Positions 34,480 to 47,694 of a stretch of 64,000 nt of DNA are shown in pieces. The notes beneath the pieces were generated by a model that worked only from the letters and a program-made list of their open reading frames with translations, was not told the origin of the DNA and made no database searches. Each line of letters begins with the position of its first letter. The first letter of the stretch is position 1. The position numbers and the translations under genes are program-made. The stretch comes from Knoxdaviesia capensis (taxonomy: Eukaryota; Ascomycota; Sordariomycetes; Microascales; Gondwanamycetaceae), in the NCBI GenBank assembly GCA_001510575.1, contig LNGK01000015.1, positions 456,146-520,145 of the forward strand, read 5' to 3'.

Positions 34480-37400
34480 AGCTTATCCTAATACTCTATA
34501 TCCTATACTTTAAGAGTCCGATAATAATAAGTAGCGGCTTATATAGATAACTACTATATTATTAGTATTTTATTATCTTTAGGGGTTAAAGAGATAAAAT
34601 CTTAATAAGACCGATTAATAATTACGCGTGTAATTATATTAGGATTATAAATATTATATAGTATCGCCTCTAGATACTCTAGGTATATTAGCCTAGTACT
34701 ACTATCTATTACTATACGTATCTACTATCGACGGTATACCTACGACTAAGTATATATAGCTAGACCTACCCTAGGTCCTAGGTCTTCCCCGCTATATAAA
34801 AGAATAGCTATAGCTATCCTATCTATTCTATATATCGTCTAAGATAAATACTTACTAAGTAAATACCTTAGACCGATATATAGGATAACCGAAAGGTTAG
34901 TAACTAAGATACTATCTAGGTATAGTATCGTAGTTATAATAGCTATACCGCTAGTCTTAACCTACGTATTAAGAGTAGTAGTATAGCTAATACTCCCGCG
35001 TATACCTATAATAGCGGGATACTTCGCTTTTTTAGTAAGCTAGGTTACTAGGACGGCCTAGTAAATAAAGATTAAACCCCGCTAACTACTAAGGCCCGTT
35101 ATAACGTTAGATAATAGCCGAAACGCCTCCTTATAAAGCGAGTCCCTATTATAAGAGATTACTATATATACTATAGTAAGCTAGGTATAAGGGACCCGAT
35201 ATATATTAAACCGATATAAATAGATAGATATCGGGGCTACGAGCCGAGGTAAATCTTTAAGGAGATATACTAACGCGATAAGGATTACTTAGGTCTCGGC
35301 TAAGGTTAAGAAGCGCCTAATTTCTTATATAGGGGTTATATAATCGCCTCCGTTAGTATTATAAAATATCCGATCTAGCTATCCCTAGCTACGTAATCTT
35401 TAGACCTAGTACGTAAACTAACTCGATACGAAGTTACTAGTAAGTATAAGAATAACTTACGTTAGCGCGTTATATACCTATATATCCTAGATACTTATAT
35501 CTAGTCGATAGCCTAGGAGCTAATTACGGTATCGTTTTAGACGATTAAGATAATTATAGATAATAATAGTATTCCTACTATATAATACGTAGCTTAGAAT
35601 AGCGATAATATACTTAGTATAAGCCGAGAATCTAGATATATAGATAATAAACGGATAGCTCTTTATAATTAAGCTAAGAACCTCCTTTCGCGGCCTTAAG
35701 CGTATAGAGGGATCTATTATTATATTACGAAGAGCCTAAACGGTATTAATATATCTTAAGCGCTTTAGTCGTTTCTATTAAGCTACGTTTATATCGGCTT
35801 AGAAGTTAGGAACGGTATTACTAATCCTTCGCTTATTCTATACGATATCTTTAGGCTATATAACTATAAATACTATATCTAGCGATTCTAAACTAAATAG
35901 ATTATACTACGTAGAGCTAACTATATAAAATTTTACTTAAATAGGAGTAGAAGAAAAAGACGTTAAGGTATAGTCCCGGGCGTATCTTATTCCTCTAACC
36001 CGTATTAAATAGCTAGCTTATAAGTTAGCTATTACGTCTCCTACCCCTAGATTAAGCCTATTATCGTTATTTTCTTCGTCGTAGGATAGATCCTCTAAGA
36101 TAGCGCGAACTTCTAGCTTAACTTAGCGCGTAATATAATAGTTATAGAAGTAAATAGTAATATAGTACTAACTTTATACGGAAAGGTCTTATCGCGTATA
36201 TAATAGCGAGAAACTCTATAGGTACTATCGTAGGATATCTCTCGCTAAGAGCTTCTACTTAATATACGGGTTTCTATAGGTATTTAGATATATAGCCTAT
36301 ATAAACGAGCTTCGCTCTTATAGCCCGTTAGTACTATCTAATAGGTATTAGTAAAATAGTAATACTAGCTATAAGTACTAGACGACTAGCGACCTAATAT
36401 ACTACGGTAGGAAGCGGTAGATAACCCGGCTATTATACGTTAGATATAAAGCCTTATAATATACTATTATAAAGGAGACTAACTTATTATCGATAAAGAT
36501 ATTTCGTAGGCCCCCTTACTAAGTATTATTCTATCGTAGCTTAAGAATTTCCGGTATTCTAGGTAGTTAGCTACTAGTAATATAAAAGAGGATTAGTAAG
36601 TATTATTATAGTTAATTTATATTAGCCTAGAAAGCCCGTATAGTATCGATCTTATATTAGGGGGGGTCTAAGTCTATCTAACTAGCGCTATAGGGACTTT
36701 TATTTACCTAACGTATAATTATATCTCGTTACGTATCTATCTAGGTATTAGACGTATCTAACTTAAACTAGTATCTAAGGGAAGTATTACTATAGTTATT
36801 ATAGATTAAATCCTAGGGGATAGCTAGTAGCTAGCTACTAGGTAGTAACTCTTATAAAGAAGGGCTAAAGACTAGAGTTTTAGTTAGCCGAATAGCCTAA
36901 TTAATAATACCTTATATTAGAGAGCTAATTAACGTAATAGTAAAAGTAAAAGTACTATATATAACCTACCCTCCTTTAAAATAGAAAACTAGCTAGGCTA
37001 TACTATTAGTAATTATTTATATACTATAACTTAACTAGCTAAGTAACTTATCTACGGGATATAGGCCTAATATAAATTACGCCTAGCGTAAGAAACGATC
37101 CGTGTTTTTACGTATACGCTTATTAATATTAATAATATTCTACTTAGCGGTCTCCTAGATACTAAATAATAGTTTATTAGCCTTAAGGTCGGCTTACTAT
37201 TCTATAATAGCCTTATATAAGATATATAACTAGATAACTTTTAATAGTATAGATAGAGCCTAGTATAATAACCCCGTTAGTATATACGTAAGGGTTATAG
37301 CGGGAGTATTATTATACTAGCGTAGCTTACTCTAGTATAAGTTACTATTTATTTAGGCGGAGGCTAGAGGCGGTAAGAGAGGCTAATAGAATACTCTCTA

Positions 37401-38570
37401 TTTCGTTATACCGTAAAAGATAGTTAAATATAGAGATAAAGAGCTTACTAAGCTTATTATTAAGTAGCCGGTAATAGTATATTAGCTAGCGATAGAGTAA
37501 AAGTATATCCCGCGTAAGCTATACCTAAGTATCTATTAATCGATATCTCTAAGGTAAGTCTAGCTACTTATTTAGTAGACCTAAGGCCGTCTTAAATATA
37601 AATATAATTAACTTTATAGTAACCTTAACGTAAGCCTTCTAAGTTCCCTCCTTTAGTTAGAAACTAAAGGGTTTACGCCACTCTATAGAAGGGTATACCG
37701 TATTTACGTAGGTTAGCGTTACCGTTACTAACTAAGTATTAGAAACGTTAGCCTATACGGTCTTAATATATTCCTTAAAGGCCCTCTTTATATAACCTAG
37801 CTTAATATCTCTAAGGGCTAGTAGTATAGTAGCGCGTCCGATAGTATCGGCCGAAAACCCTTTTAGATAAACGTTTTACTTAACTTAGCGTAGCTAGAAG
37901 TTAGGCTCGGCTTTAAAGCTAGCTCTAGATATAGTCGTAGTTAATAGGCTATTCTTATATACCTTATTATATAAGTCTTAAAGCTACCTAAAATATAATA
38001 GAGTATTACGTTTAGTAGACTTAGGACCGATAAGAACCGATATATTACTTTTATATAGCTCTATATTAAGGATAAGAGGTATTATTATTATTATAGCTAC
38101 TTTAAATTAGTAGCTATTATTATATAGAAATAGACGCTAATACTAAACCCCTATCCGTTCTCTTATAGATAGCGCTACCGAGTTTACTCCCTTATAATTA
38201 GTACGATAGTACCTCCGTATATAGTTAGGCGAGAGGGTTACGTAAGAATATAATTAATACTTAATACCTAGATAGGGTAGGCTTAGGCCTAGAATAGGGG
38301 GGGGATAGTTAGTAGGTAGAGAAAATACCTTAATATTAACCCTCGTATATATATAGATATACCGATTATTTAAGAGAGCTAAAGTAATAGCTACCTAATA
38401 AGGGGGCCTAATAGCTTTATATTTATTAAGGAGATACCTATTAATATATTCCGATAGAAGGCTATAATAGTAATCGGTATATATAATTATATTAAGATAG
38501 GCTATAGTAAATAGGTTAATATCGGTTTCTTCTTATATAGTAACTTTATTTATAATCGTTAACTTAGATT
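34480..38570 (-). pseudogene. RIP-degraded coding region of element copy A, OrsD/DUF3505-like finger
   Basis: Read on the minus strand, one frame remains protein-like for several hundred codons at a time. Its stops are almost all TAA or TAG, not TGA, as expected when CAA, CAG and TGG codons are hit at CpA or TpG. Near the N-terminal side (38,417-38,484) the frame has the spacing of a C-x2-C...H...H...H finger like that of OrsD/DUF3505 domains. The cysteine and histidine positions now read tyrosine (TAT/TAC). Downstream segments include AIYLNTYRNPYIK and RAILEDLSYDEENND. No helicase or transposase motif was found in the remainder. The gene cannot make protein. Boundaries are approximate and the family call rests on one mutated motif. 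Confidence 0.4.
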
Positions 38571-38899
38571 AAGGCTCTTAGAAATATTAGAACTTACTTT
38601 ATAGAGATACGGTCCGCGTAAATTAAGAGTTTCTTAGAGCTTTTAGATAAATATTAAGATAAGAATTAGGAGATAGTCTACGTAGCTAAGAGAGATATAC
38701 TTTTATAAATCTCTAGCTAAAAGATATAAGATAAAATAGATAAACGAGTTATATAATAGATACGCTAAAGTAAATCTTAATTATTAACTATCCCTATAAT
38801 TAATATACCTACGGTCCCTAGCCGAATAAGTAGTAAGAAAGTATAAACTATAAGATAACCTAGTAATAGGAAAGTATAATTAACTCTAAGGATTATTAT

Positions 38900-41800
38900 T
38901 TCTAGGTGGCTCTCCCGATTACCTCCTATCTTACTTCTTACTTATAGAGGACCTATATAAAGGTATTTACTAGGAGTATAATACCTAAGAATATATCTAT
39001 ATATAGTATTCTTTATAGTCTATCTATTTAGCTACTACCCCGCTATAGAATATAGATACGGCTAGTAGCTAAGTATCTTTTATATAGTATAGGTAGAAGG
39101 AATAAATATAATAGAAGGCGGATAGAAGCTTTTTAGGCGGTCCTCCCTATTACCTCTTATCTTACTTCTTTACCTATAGAGTACCTATATATAGTAGTAT
39201 ACTAGGAAGTATAATACCTAAGGATATATCTATATATAGCCTACTTTATAGTTTAGTTTATCTATTTAGCTACTACCCCGCTATAGAATATAGATACGGC
39301 TAGCCGCTAAGTATCTTTTACCTAATAGTATAGGTAGAAGGAATAAGTATAATAGAAGGCGGATAGAAGCTTTCTAAGCGGTCCTCCCTACTACCTCCTA
39401 TCTTACTTCTTTACCTATAGAGTACCTATATATAGTAGTATGCTAGGAAGTATAATACCTAAGGATATATCTATATATAGCTTACTTTATAGTTTAGTTT
39501 ATCTATTTAGCTACTACCCCGCTATAGAATATAGATACGGCTAGTAGCTAAGTATCTTTTATATAGTATAGGTAGAAGGAATAAATATAATAGAAGGCGG
39601 ATAGAAGCTTTTTAGGCGGTCCTCCCTATTACCTCTTATCTTACTTCTTTACCTATAGAGTACCTATATATAGTAGTATACTAGGAAGTATAATACCTAA
39701 GGATATATCTATATATAGCCTACTTTATAGTTTAGTTTATCTATTTAGCTACTACCCCGCTATAGAATATAGATACGGCTAGCCGCTAAGTATCTTTTAC
39801 CNNNNNGTATAGGTAGAAGGAATAAGTATAATAGAAGGCGGATAGAAGCTTTCTAAGCGGTCCTCCCTACTACCTCCTATCTTACTTCTTTACCTATAGA
39901 GTACCTATATATAGTAGTATGCTAGGAAGTATAATACCTAAGGATATATCTATATATAGCTTACTTTATAGTTTAGTTTATCTATTTAGCTACTACCCCG
40001 CTATAGAATATAGATACGGCTAGCTACTAAGTATCTTTTATACGGTATAGGTAGAAGGAATAAATATAATAGAAGGCGGATAGAAGCTTTCTAGGCGGTT
40101 CTCGCTACTACCTCCTATCTTACTTCTTTACCTATAGAGCACCTATATATAGTAGTATACTAGGAAGTGTGATACCCGAGGATATATCTACATATAGCTA
40201 ACTTTATAGTTTAGTTTATCTATTTAGCTACTACCCCGCTATAGAATATAGATACGGCTAGCCGCTAAGTATCTTTCATACTATAAGTACGGAAGGAATA
40301 ACTATAATAGAAGGTAGATAGAAGCTTTCTAGGCCTATAGAGCACCTATATATAGTAATATGCTAGGAAGTGTGATATCCGAGGATATATCTATATATAG
40401 CTAACTTTATAGTCTATCTATTTAGCTACTACCCCGCTATAGAATATAGATACGGCTAGCCGCTAAGTATCTTTCATACGGTATAAGTAAAAGGAATAAC
40501 TATAATAGAAGGTAGATAGAAGCTTTCTAGCTACTACCCCGCTATAGAATATAGATACGGCTAGTAGCTAAGTATCTTTTACACGGTATAGGTAAAAGGA
40601 ATAACTATAATAGAAGGTAGATAGAAGCTTCCTAAGCGGTTCTCGCTACTACCTCCTATCTTACTTCTATACCTATAGAGTACCTATATATAGTAGTATA
40701 CTAGGAAGTATAATACCCGAGGATATATCTATATACGGCCTTCTTTATAGTCTATCTATTTAGCTACTACCCCGCTATAGAATATAGATATGGCTAGCCG
40801 CTAAGTATCTTTTATATAGTATAAGTAAAAGGAATAACTACGATAGAAGGTAGATAGAAGCTTTCTAAGCGGTTCTCGCTACTACTTCCTATCTTACTTC
40901 TTTACTTATAGAGTACTTATATATAGTAGTATACTAGGAAGTATGATACCTAAGGATATATCTATATATAGCTAACTTTATAATTTAGTTTATCTATTTA
41001 GCTACTACCCCGCTATAGAACATAGATACGGCTAGCCGCTAAGTATCTTTTACCCGACGGTATAGGTGGAAGGAATAAGTATAATAGAAGGCGGATAGAA
41101 GCTTTCTAGGCGGTCCTCCCTACTACCTCCTATTTTACTTCTTTACCTATAGAGCACCTATATATAGTAGTATGCTAGGAAGTATAATACCTGAGGATAT
41201 ATCTATATATAGCTTACTTTATAGTTTAGTTTATCTATTTAGCTACTACCCCGCTATAGAATATAGATACGGCTAGTAGCTAAGTATCATTCATACGGTA
41301 TAGGTAAAAGGAATAACTATAATAGAAGGTAGATAGAAGCTTTCTAGCTACTACCCCGCTATAGAATATAGATACGGCTAGTAGCTAAGTATCTTTTATA
41401 CGGTATAGGTAAAAGGAATAACTATAATAGAAGGCGGATAGAAGCTTTCTAGGCGGTCCTCCCTACTACCTCCTATCTTACTTCTTTACCTATAGAGTAC
41501 CTATATATAGTAGTATACTAGGAAGTGTAATACCTGAGGATATATCTATATATAGCCTACTTTATAGTCTATCTATTTAGCTACTACCCCGCTATAGAAT
41601 ATAGATACGGCTAGCCGCTAAGTATCTTTTACTTAACGGTATAGGTAGAAGGAATAAGTATAATAGAAGGCGGATAGAAGCTTTCTAGGCGGTCCTCCCT
41701 ACTACCTCCTATCTTACTTCTTTACCTATAGAGTACCTATATATAGTAGTATACTAGGAAGTGTGATACCCGAGGATATATCTATATATAGCTAACTTTA

Positions 41801-42115
41801 TAGTTTAGTTTATTTATTTAGCTACTACCCCGCTATAGAATATAGATACGGCTAGCCGCTAAGTATCTTTTACTTAACGGTATAGGTAGAAGGAATAAGT
41901 ATGATAGAAGGCGGATAGAAGCTTTCTAGGCGGTCCTCCCTACTACCTCCTATCTTACTTCTTTACCTATAGAGTACCTATATATAGTAGTATACTAGGA
42001 AGTGTAATACCCGAGGATATATCTATATATAGCCTACTTTATAGTCTATCTATTTAGCTACTACCCCGCTATAGAATATAGATACGGCTAGCCGCTAAGT
42101 ATTATTTATATTATA
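38900..42115 (+). repeat. 238-241-bp tandem satellite array
   Basis: The core CTACTACCCCGCTATAGAAT begins at 39,032, 39,270, 39,511 and 39,749 and recurs to about 42,058, with a few shortened units near 40,420-40,560 and 41,250-41,400. Period is 238-241 bp, with roughly 13-15 copies. Adjacent pairs form a near-identical higher-order unit of about 479 bp (39,080-39,300 matches 39,560-39,780). A 5-base N gap sits inside. No open frame. Confidence 0.9.
39802..39806. other. Assembly gap (5 Ns) in satellite
   Basis: Five undetermined bases lie within the 239-bp tandem array, between near-identical higher-order copies. The copy number here may be wrong. Confidence 0.9.
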
Positions 42116-42389
42116 AGTATAGAAGGAATAAATATAATAAGAAGTATATAGAAGCCTTTTTAGTAGTTCTACCTATAATTTACTATATTATTTTATCTTT
42201 TAGAGAAATAATAGATATATAATACCTAACTAACCTTATATACCTATTACTTCTCTTACTATACTACCGACGATACGGTAGATCCTAGTCCGCTAGGGGG
42301 GGTCCGTGCCTAGAAAAATTTAGGTATTTTACTTATTTAGTATAGTAAAAATAAGTAATTCGACTTACGCTACTAAAAAATAAGTAAAA

Positions 42390-42394
42390 ACGTG
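42390..42394 (+). repeat. Target-site duplication ACGTG, left copy
   Basis: ACGTG directly precedes the 5' LTR, and the same five bases directly follow the 3' LTR at 48,039-48,043. A 5-bp duplication is the usual size for Copia elements. Confidence 0.85.
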
Positions 42395-42738
42395 TGTTGA
42401 ATATTAGAATAATTTATGTTATATTATCCTTTATATAGCCGGAAGTTTATAATAAAGAATAAGGCTACGATAAATAGCCTAGGGAATAATAATGGACGCA
42501 ATATGGATTTACGAAGAGCCTAGTATAGGAAGGGAAGCCTTAGAAGGTATTAGGGATCTAGATAGGGGAAGCCTAGATCCCATAGGGGATAAGAAGGAAG
42601 CTTTCCCCCTATCTATTCTAGTATAGTATTTTATAGCTATTAACTACTTATCTTATTTTTTACCCCTTACCTTTATAAATAGTATTAACTATAAAGTTAC
42701 GCTTCTAATTCTAACCGCTTTTCCTATATTTTCTAATA
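42395..42738 (+). repeat. 5' LTR of the Copia element
   Basis: 344 bp beginning TGTTGAATATTAG and ending TTTTCTAATA (TTTTCTAACA in the other LTR). It matches 47,695-48,038 along its full length. The first about 120 bp keep some TG/CA, the rest has been converted to TA. The 5-bp target duplication ACGTG precedes it at 42,390-42,394. Confidence 0.9.
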
Positions 42739-42757
42739 GGTTATAAGCCCGGCGCTC
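42739..42757 (+). promoter_or_regulatory. Putative primer-binding site of the Copia element
   Basis: GGTTATAAGCCCGGCGCTC starts right after the 5' LTR. Its complement resembles the anticodon region of a methionine tRNA (CTCATAACC, with one G/A change explained by RIP). Copia-group elements are known to prime from a half tRNA-iMet fragment. This is a motif match only. Confidence 0.4.
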
Positions 42758-42989
42758 GTAGCTTTATACCTTATTATTTTCGTTTCAACCTACCCCCCCC
42801 CCCCCCTTAACTTACCTATTAATCCTATAGGAACCGAGAAAACTTCCGTAGTCCCTCCCCCCCCTATTTTCGGATCCTAGAAGCCGTTTAACTCCTATAG
42901 CACTCCGATTTTTTACGTTCTAATAGAACGAGTTTTAGTAACTAATTCTACCCCCCTTCCCCTTACTAAGTTAGCCTTACTATTTACGA

Positions 42990-45900
42990 TATTATATAAC
43001 GAACGATATCCCTAACTAAGTCCTCGACTTCGAGGTAAAAGAGAGCCGAGCTTCTAGCTAATAACTACGAGGCTATCCTAGAACCTAAGGGAGAGACTCT
43101 TATATATATACCTAATACCCGTACCGTCTACTATCCTCCCCTCCCCTAGGTATAGTTTATAGAAGTAATAACCGAGACGGTTACTAAGAACTTAAGGGAA
43201 ATTAAGAAGGATAGCGATAGGAAGTAGAACTAAATCGTAGATTTAGAGCGGTAATAGGTGTTAATTAAGAAGATCTTAAAGATATAAGATAAGGTTTTAT
43301 AGATAACCTAGGAGAACGAACGATAACGTAGATCCTCTTTCTAATAGTAAGAATACTAGTTAGAAGACGAAGATAATAATAACTTAGACGAAGACGGGAA
43401 CTATAGACGTTTAGCTACGAAAATTAAGATAAAGGAGCTTAAGAACTACGCTATCCTTATCGATAAGACCCTAAAGCTAGCTAGTACTTCGGAATAGCTA
43501 TAGTAGTCCGAAGAGTTTAAGACTACCCTAAACGCGCTAGGTATTACCGTCGAATAACTCCGAGATCTCTAACCCCTAGTAAGCGCGTATATAGTACGTA
43601 TAATAAAAGAAACGATCGCCCCCGAGATTTCCTCTATATTTAAGGATAAGGTAAATACTTATACCTTATTTAGATCGCTAAAGTAGAATTTCTAGGTAAT
43701 TAGGGAGTTACGGATTAAAAATATTATAGTAGTTTTTAATTTCTAAACTAAACCGAAAGAGGGAGTATACTAAATCCTAAATCGATTCGTCTCTATAGTA
43801 TATAAAGTAAGACTAGAAGGGCTTATAATCCCGATTATCTTAACCGCGACGGGCGCTTATTATTATATTACTACCCGCTACCCTAAGCTTAATAGAGACC
43901 TCTACGCTATCCTAAAGAGTTTTAATAAGGATATCGACGATAAGGCTACCCTTATTACGGCTATATCTAAATATATAGCTAAGAATATAAACCGCGTTAC
44001 GTACTAGTAGTAATCTAGATATCCTCTTAACTAGAAAAAGGATAATAGCGCGAAGAAACCTAACTACTATACCCCCCCCTCCCCTAAGCCTACTACCGGT
44101 AGTATCCCTATCTAGAAGAAAAGTAATATTTAATACTATTAATATAGCTTAAAAGGTTATATTATAAGTAAGTATTAAGCGAAGGCGAATAGTAAAGAGA
44201 AGACTTATAAGCTAGGAGCCGTAAATACTACGACTTCTACTAAGAAGCCTATTAAGGGTAAAGGTAATAAGCCTCTAAAGGATACTAAGCTAGAGGAGTC
44301 GATTACCCTCTACGGTACTACCTATACCGCTATAGACTAACGACTTTTTAAACCCTACCCTATATACTATATCTATACGAATTAGATCTATAATATAGGT
44401 TTAGATTCTTATATTTTAAATAACCTATCTTAGTTTAAGCGAGGATCCCTAAAGACTTTTATTAATTCGATTAAGTTAGGGAGTAGATTATTAGGAGTTT
44501 AATATATTAAAACTATTTAATTCTAGATAAAGGACGGATTTAACCTTAGGATTACTAACGTCTAGTATTACCTTACCTTTCCTATTAACGTTATTTCTAG
44601 AATTATTTAGTATAAGAAGGGGTACGTTTTAGTAGTAGACTAGCTAATAATTAAAGATAAGGTTATTACTATTATCTTTCTAATAGAAAGAGGCTTTACG
44701 CTAGAAGTAAAGGAAGGCCCTAAGGCTTATACGACTATAAACGAGCTTCCTTATAAGGAAGGCTATACTTTATATACCGAAGTTAATAGTACCGTATACG
44801 TTAACGTATCCCTACGTACGTTCTTAGAGAGTAAGGCTCTTATATACTAACGCCTATACTACCCTAGAAGGGTAGCTATATCTTAAATAGTTAAGGCGGT
44901 TATTAGTTCTCTAGTTAAGAAGGTAACTAGATTTATCGAGCCTTATAGCGCCTACGAGTTTAGAAAGATAACGTCTTTTAAATTACTAGACTCTAAAGTA
45001 CCCTCTAAGGTACCCGGGGAGGTTATCTATATAGATATAGGTATTATACGACTAGTATCTACGAACGGGAATAGCTACTTCTTATTAGTATATAATAAAG
45101 CGATAAGCTAACGATCGGTTTATATAACGGCCTAGAAGAGTAATATACTTATATATATCTAGAAGACCGTAGAGAGATAGGCGCTAGAGCTAAGCTAGAA
45201 GCCTAAGAAGCTCTATAACGATAACGGTACCGATATCGGTACTAAGAAGCTAGCTACTTACTATAACGAGTAGGGAATTGAGTATATAATATCGCCTCTA
45301 TACTACCTAGCTAAGAACGGGTATATCGAGCGTAGTATCTACGAGGTCTTATAGAAGACTAAAGTAACCGTTATTACTAAGAGTATCCCGCTAGAGTTAT
45401 AGGATAAGATTATAACCGCGGTAATCTATATACTTAATCGGACGGTTATCTCTAAGAGCTTTAATACGCTAATTAGCGCCTTTTAGAAGGCTTACGGGAT
45501 ATACGAGAAGGTTAATATATTATACCTTTAAATATTAAGTTCTAAATATATCGTATATATAAACCCCCTCTAGTAATAGAAGATATTAAGCGCTAAATTC
45601 GATAGCTAAAATACTAAGCTAGTACTTATAAGCGTAGAAGGTATCTTAGTTAGATACTAAGGCCGCTATCTTTATAGAGTATAGATTCTAGAATTCGGAT
45701 AGGTATATATTACTAAGGATATCCGGTTTTAGGAACGTATTTATAAGCTTTTATATAGAAAGTACGTTCGATCTTACCCTCTAGGAGCGCTACGTTAGTC
45801 GAAAGCTAGCGTTACTACTAGTAGTAGTATCCCTAAGAAGGGGATATCTAGCGTATCGGAGCTATCTAGCGTACTAGAGCTATCTAGGGTATTAGAGCTA

Positions 45901-47690
45901 ACGGCCGTATTAGAACTATTTAATACGTGGAACTTATTAGATAACGAGGAAGTTACGACCGCGAATCTTCTTATTACTAATGAGAACTACTTAAGACTAG
46001 ATAAACTTAAAGACCTTAACGAATTAGCTAGCGACTAATTACTAGGAAGTACTTTTATAGTAATATCCGATTTAATCTATCTACGTAATACTAACGAAGT
46101 ATTAAAGCGTAACCCTTAGTGAGATTAGAAAGCTATAGGAACCTAGATAGAAGCTATTAAGATTAAATTTCGGAAGGTTATTAAGATAAAGACTTTTAAG
46201 GTAATATAGGGAAAGCCTTTAAAGAAACCGATTACTACGAAGCTCGCTTTTCGATAGAAGATTAACGTAGAAGGTAACGAAACTAAGAAGAAAGTAAGAT
46301 AGTACGCTCGAGGCTTTTAATAACGAGAAGGCGTTAACTTCTACGAAACGTTTATATCGACTATAACCCTAGATACGTAGAGGATCCTATTAGCCCTCGT
46401 AGTTAAGACGAGAGCTACCTTACGGTAGATAGACGTAGTCTCTACTTACTTATAAGGAGAGCTTAAGGAAACGATCTATATTATCCCTAAGCCTATAATA
46501 CGTAAGTACCTAGATAAATATCCCGAAGAGGCCCTAAAGGTCGGATAGAAGTTAGGAAGCGCTTAATAGTATTTTATTCTACTAAAACTATTATATAGAT
46601 TAAAGTAGTTAAGAAGATAGTAGTAGATTCGCCTCCGAGAGGTACTTATAATAATCGGATTTAAGCCTTTATAGGCTAACGACGTAACTTACTATAACCC
46701 CTAGACCTAAGTAGTTATCTCTTCTTACGTCGACGACTTACTAATCCTTTCCCTTAATAAATCTATAGCTAATTAATTTAAGAAAGACCTAGTAAGTATC
46801 TTAATCTCTAAATACTAAGGAGAGCCTAAATAGCTCCTAGGAATAGCTATTAAGATCGAGAACGATAGTATCTTAATTAGCTAGGATACCTATATTAGAG
46901 ATATACTAGAGGAGTTCTAGCTTTTAAATTACCGAACCGTAACTACGTTAATAGAGCTAGTTACCTTTTTACCCCCTAAGTATAAAGATATATAACCTAC
47001 TAATTAAGGCTTATATTATTAAATAATAGGAAAGCTCTTATACCTTATAGGAAAGACCCGACTTAACGTAGCCTACGCTATATATTAGTACGCGCGTTTC
47101 TCTTACGACCTATAAATTATATACGCTAAAGGCCTAAAGCGTATACTACGGTACCTTACTAGATACGCTTAGAAGGGGATTACTTACTAACGGAGTCTTA
47201 CGGCGTAAGATTAGATACTAAACGCCTAGGCTAATACCTCGTATAGTAATACCGAAGACGCTAAATTTAAATTAATTACTAGCTACGTTATTATACTTAA
47301 TAATAACCCTATTAGCTAGTATAGTAAACGGTAGAGGCGGACTATTAATTCTTTTACTAAAGCCGAGATCTACGCGTTACGAGAGACTATATACTACCTA
47401 GTATAGCTTTAATATTTACTAACTAAGCTTAACTTTTATATTAGGAATATCGTCCTCTAGGAGGATAATACCGTTACTATTACCGCTATTACGAAACCTA
47501 CTTACTATCTAAACCTAAAACACGTTAGTATACCTCTTTACTCTACTATCGACTAAGTATAGGAACTTAATATTAGAGTATAATACGTGCCTATAGCTAA
47601 ATAATTAGCGGACGTACTAACTAAGCTATTAGGAAGAGTGCTATTTAAGAGGTACGCGGGACTACTAGTATATAACGTTCTAACTAAGAA
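42990..47690 (+). pseudogene. Degraded gag-pol of a Ty1/Copia retrotransposon
   Basis: No open frame survives, but the + strand keeps the Copia order. A Gag zinc knuckle spacing (C-x2-C-x4-H-x4-C) sits at 44,134-44,175, with every ligand codon now TAT or TAC. The integrase core follows: IYIDIG near 45,030, NDNGTD at about 45,217-45,234 and the third acidic residue in NGYIER near 45,328. Reverse transcriptase shows STYL...GELKETIYIIPKP near 46,440 and YVDDLLI at 46,726 onward. The RNase H end has KHVSIPLYSTID and LADVLTKLLG near 47,520-47,640, just before the 3' LTR. Integrase before RT is the Copia order. The element is dead from pervasive stop codons (TAA/TAG). Confidence 0.88.
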
Positions 47691-47694
47691 GGGG

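Larger units (their letters stand above)
29755..38890 (+). mobile_element. Large unclassified repeat element, copy A
   Basis: The left end GTATAGCACCCATTCTA recurs exactly at 56,453, and both sites continue identically into GC-rich GGGCCC-bearing blocks, a satellite array and then unique sequence. From 33,900 on, copy B parallels copy A at an offset of 26,514 bases up to the window end, so the shared element is at least 7.5 kb. Differences between copies are mainly C/T and G/A transitions, as expected after RIP. Copy A seems to end near 38,890, where a different 238-241-bp tandem array begins. No LTR, terminal inverted repeat or transposase was identified, so class is unknown; the right boundary is uncertain. 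The degraded gene is on the minus strand. Confidence 0.6.

Noticed and set aside
29755..38890. Starship or Helitron identity for the large element
   Set aside because: No tyrosine recombinase, Rep/helicase motif or typical termini could be read; class left open.
38900..42115. Centromere
   Set aside because: Satellite plus retroelements is compatible, but nothing in sequence alone proves it, and satellites here are tied to mobile elements.
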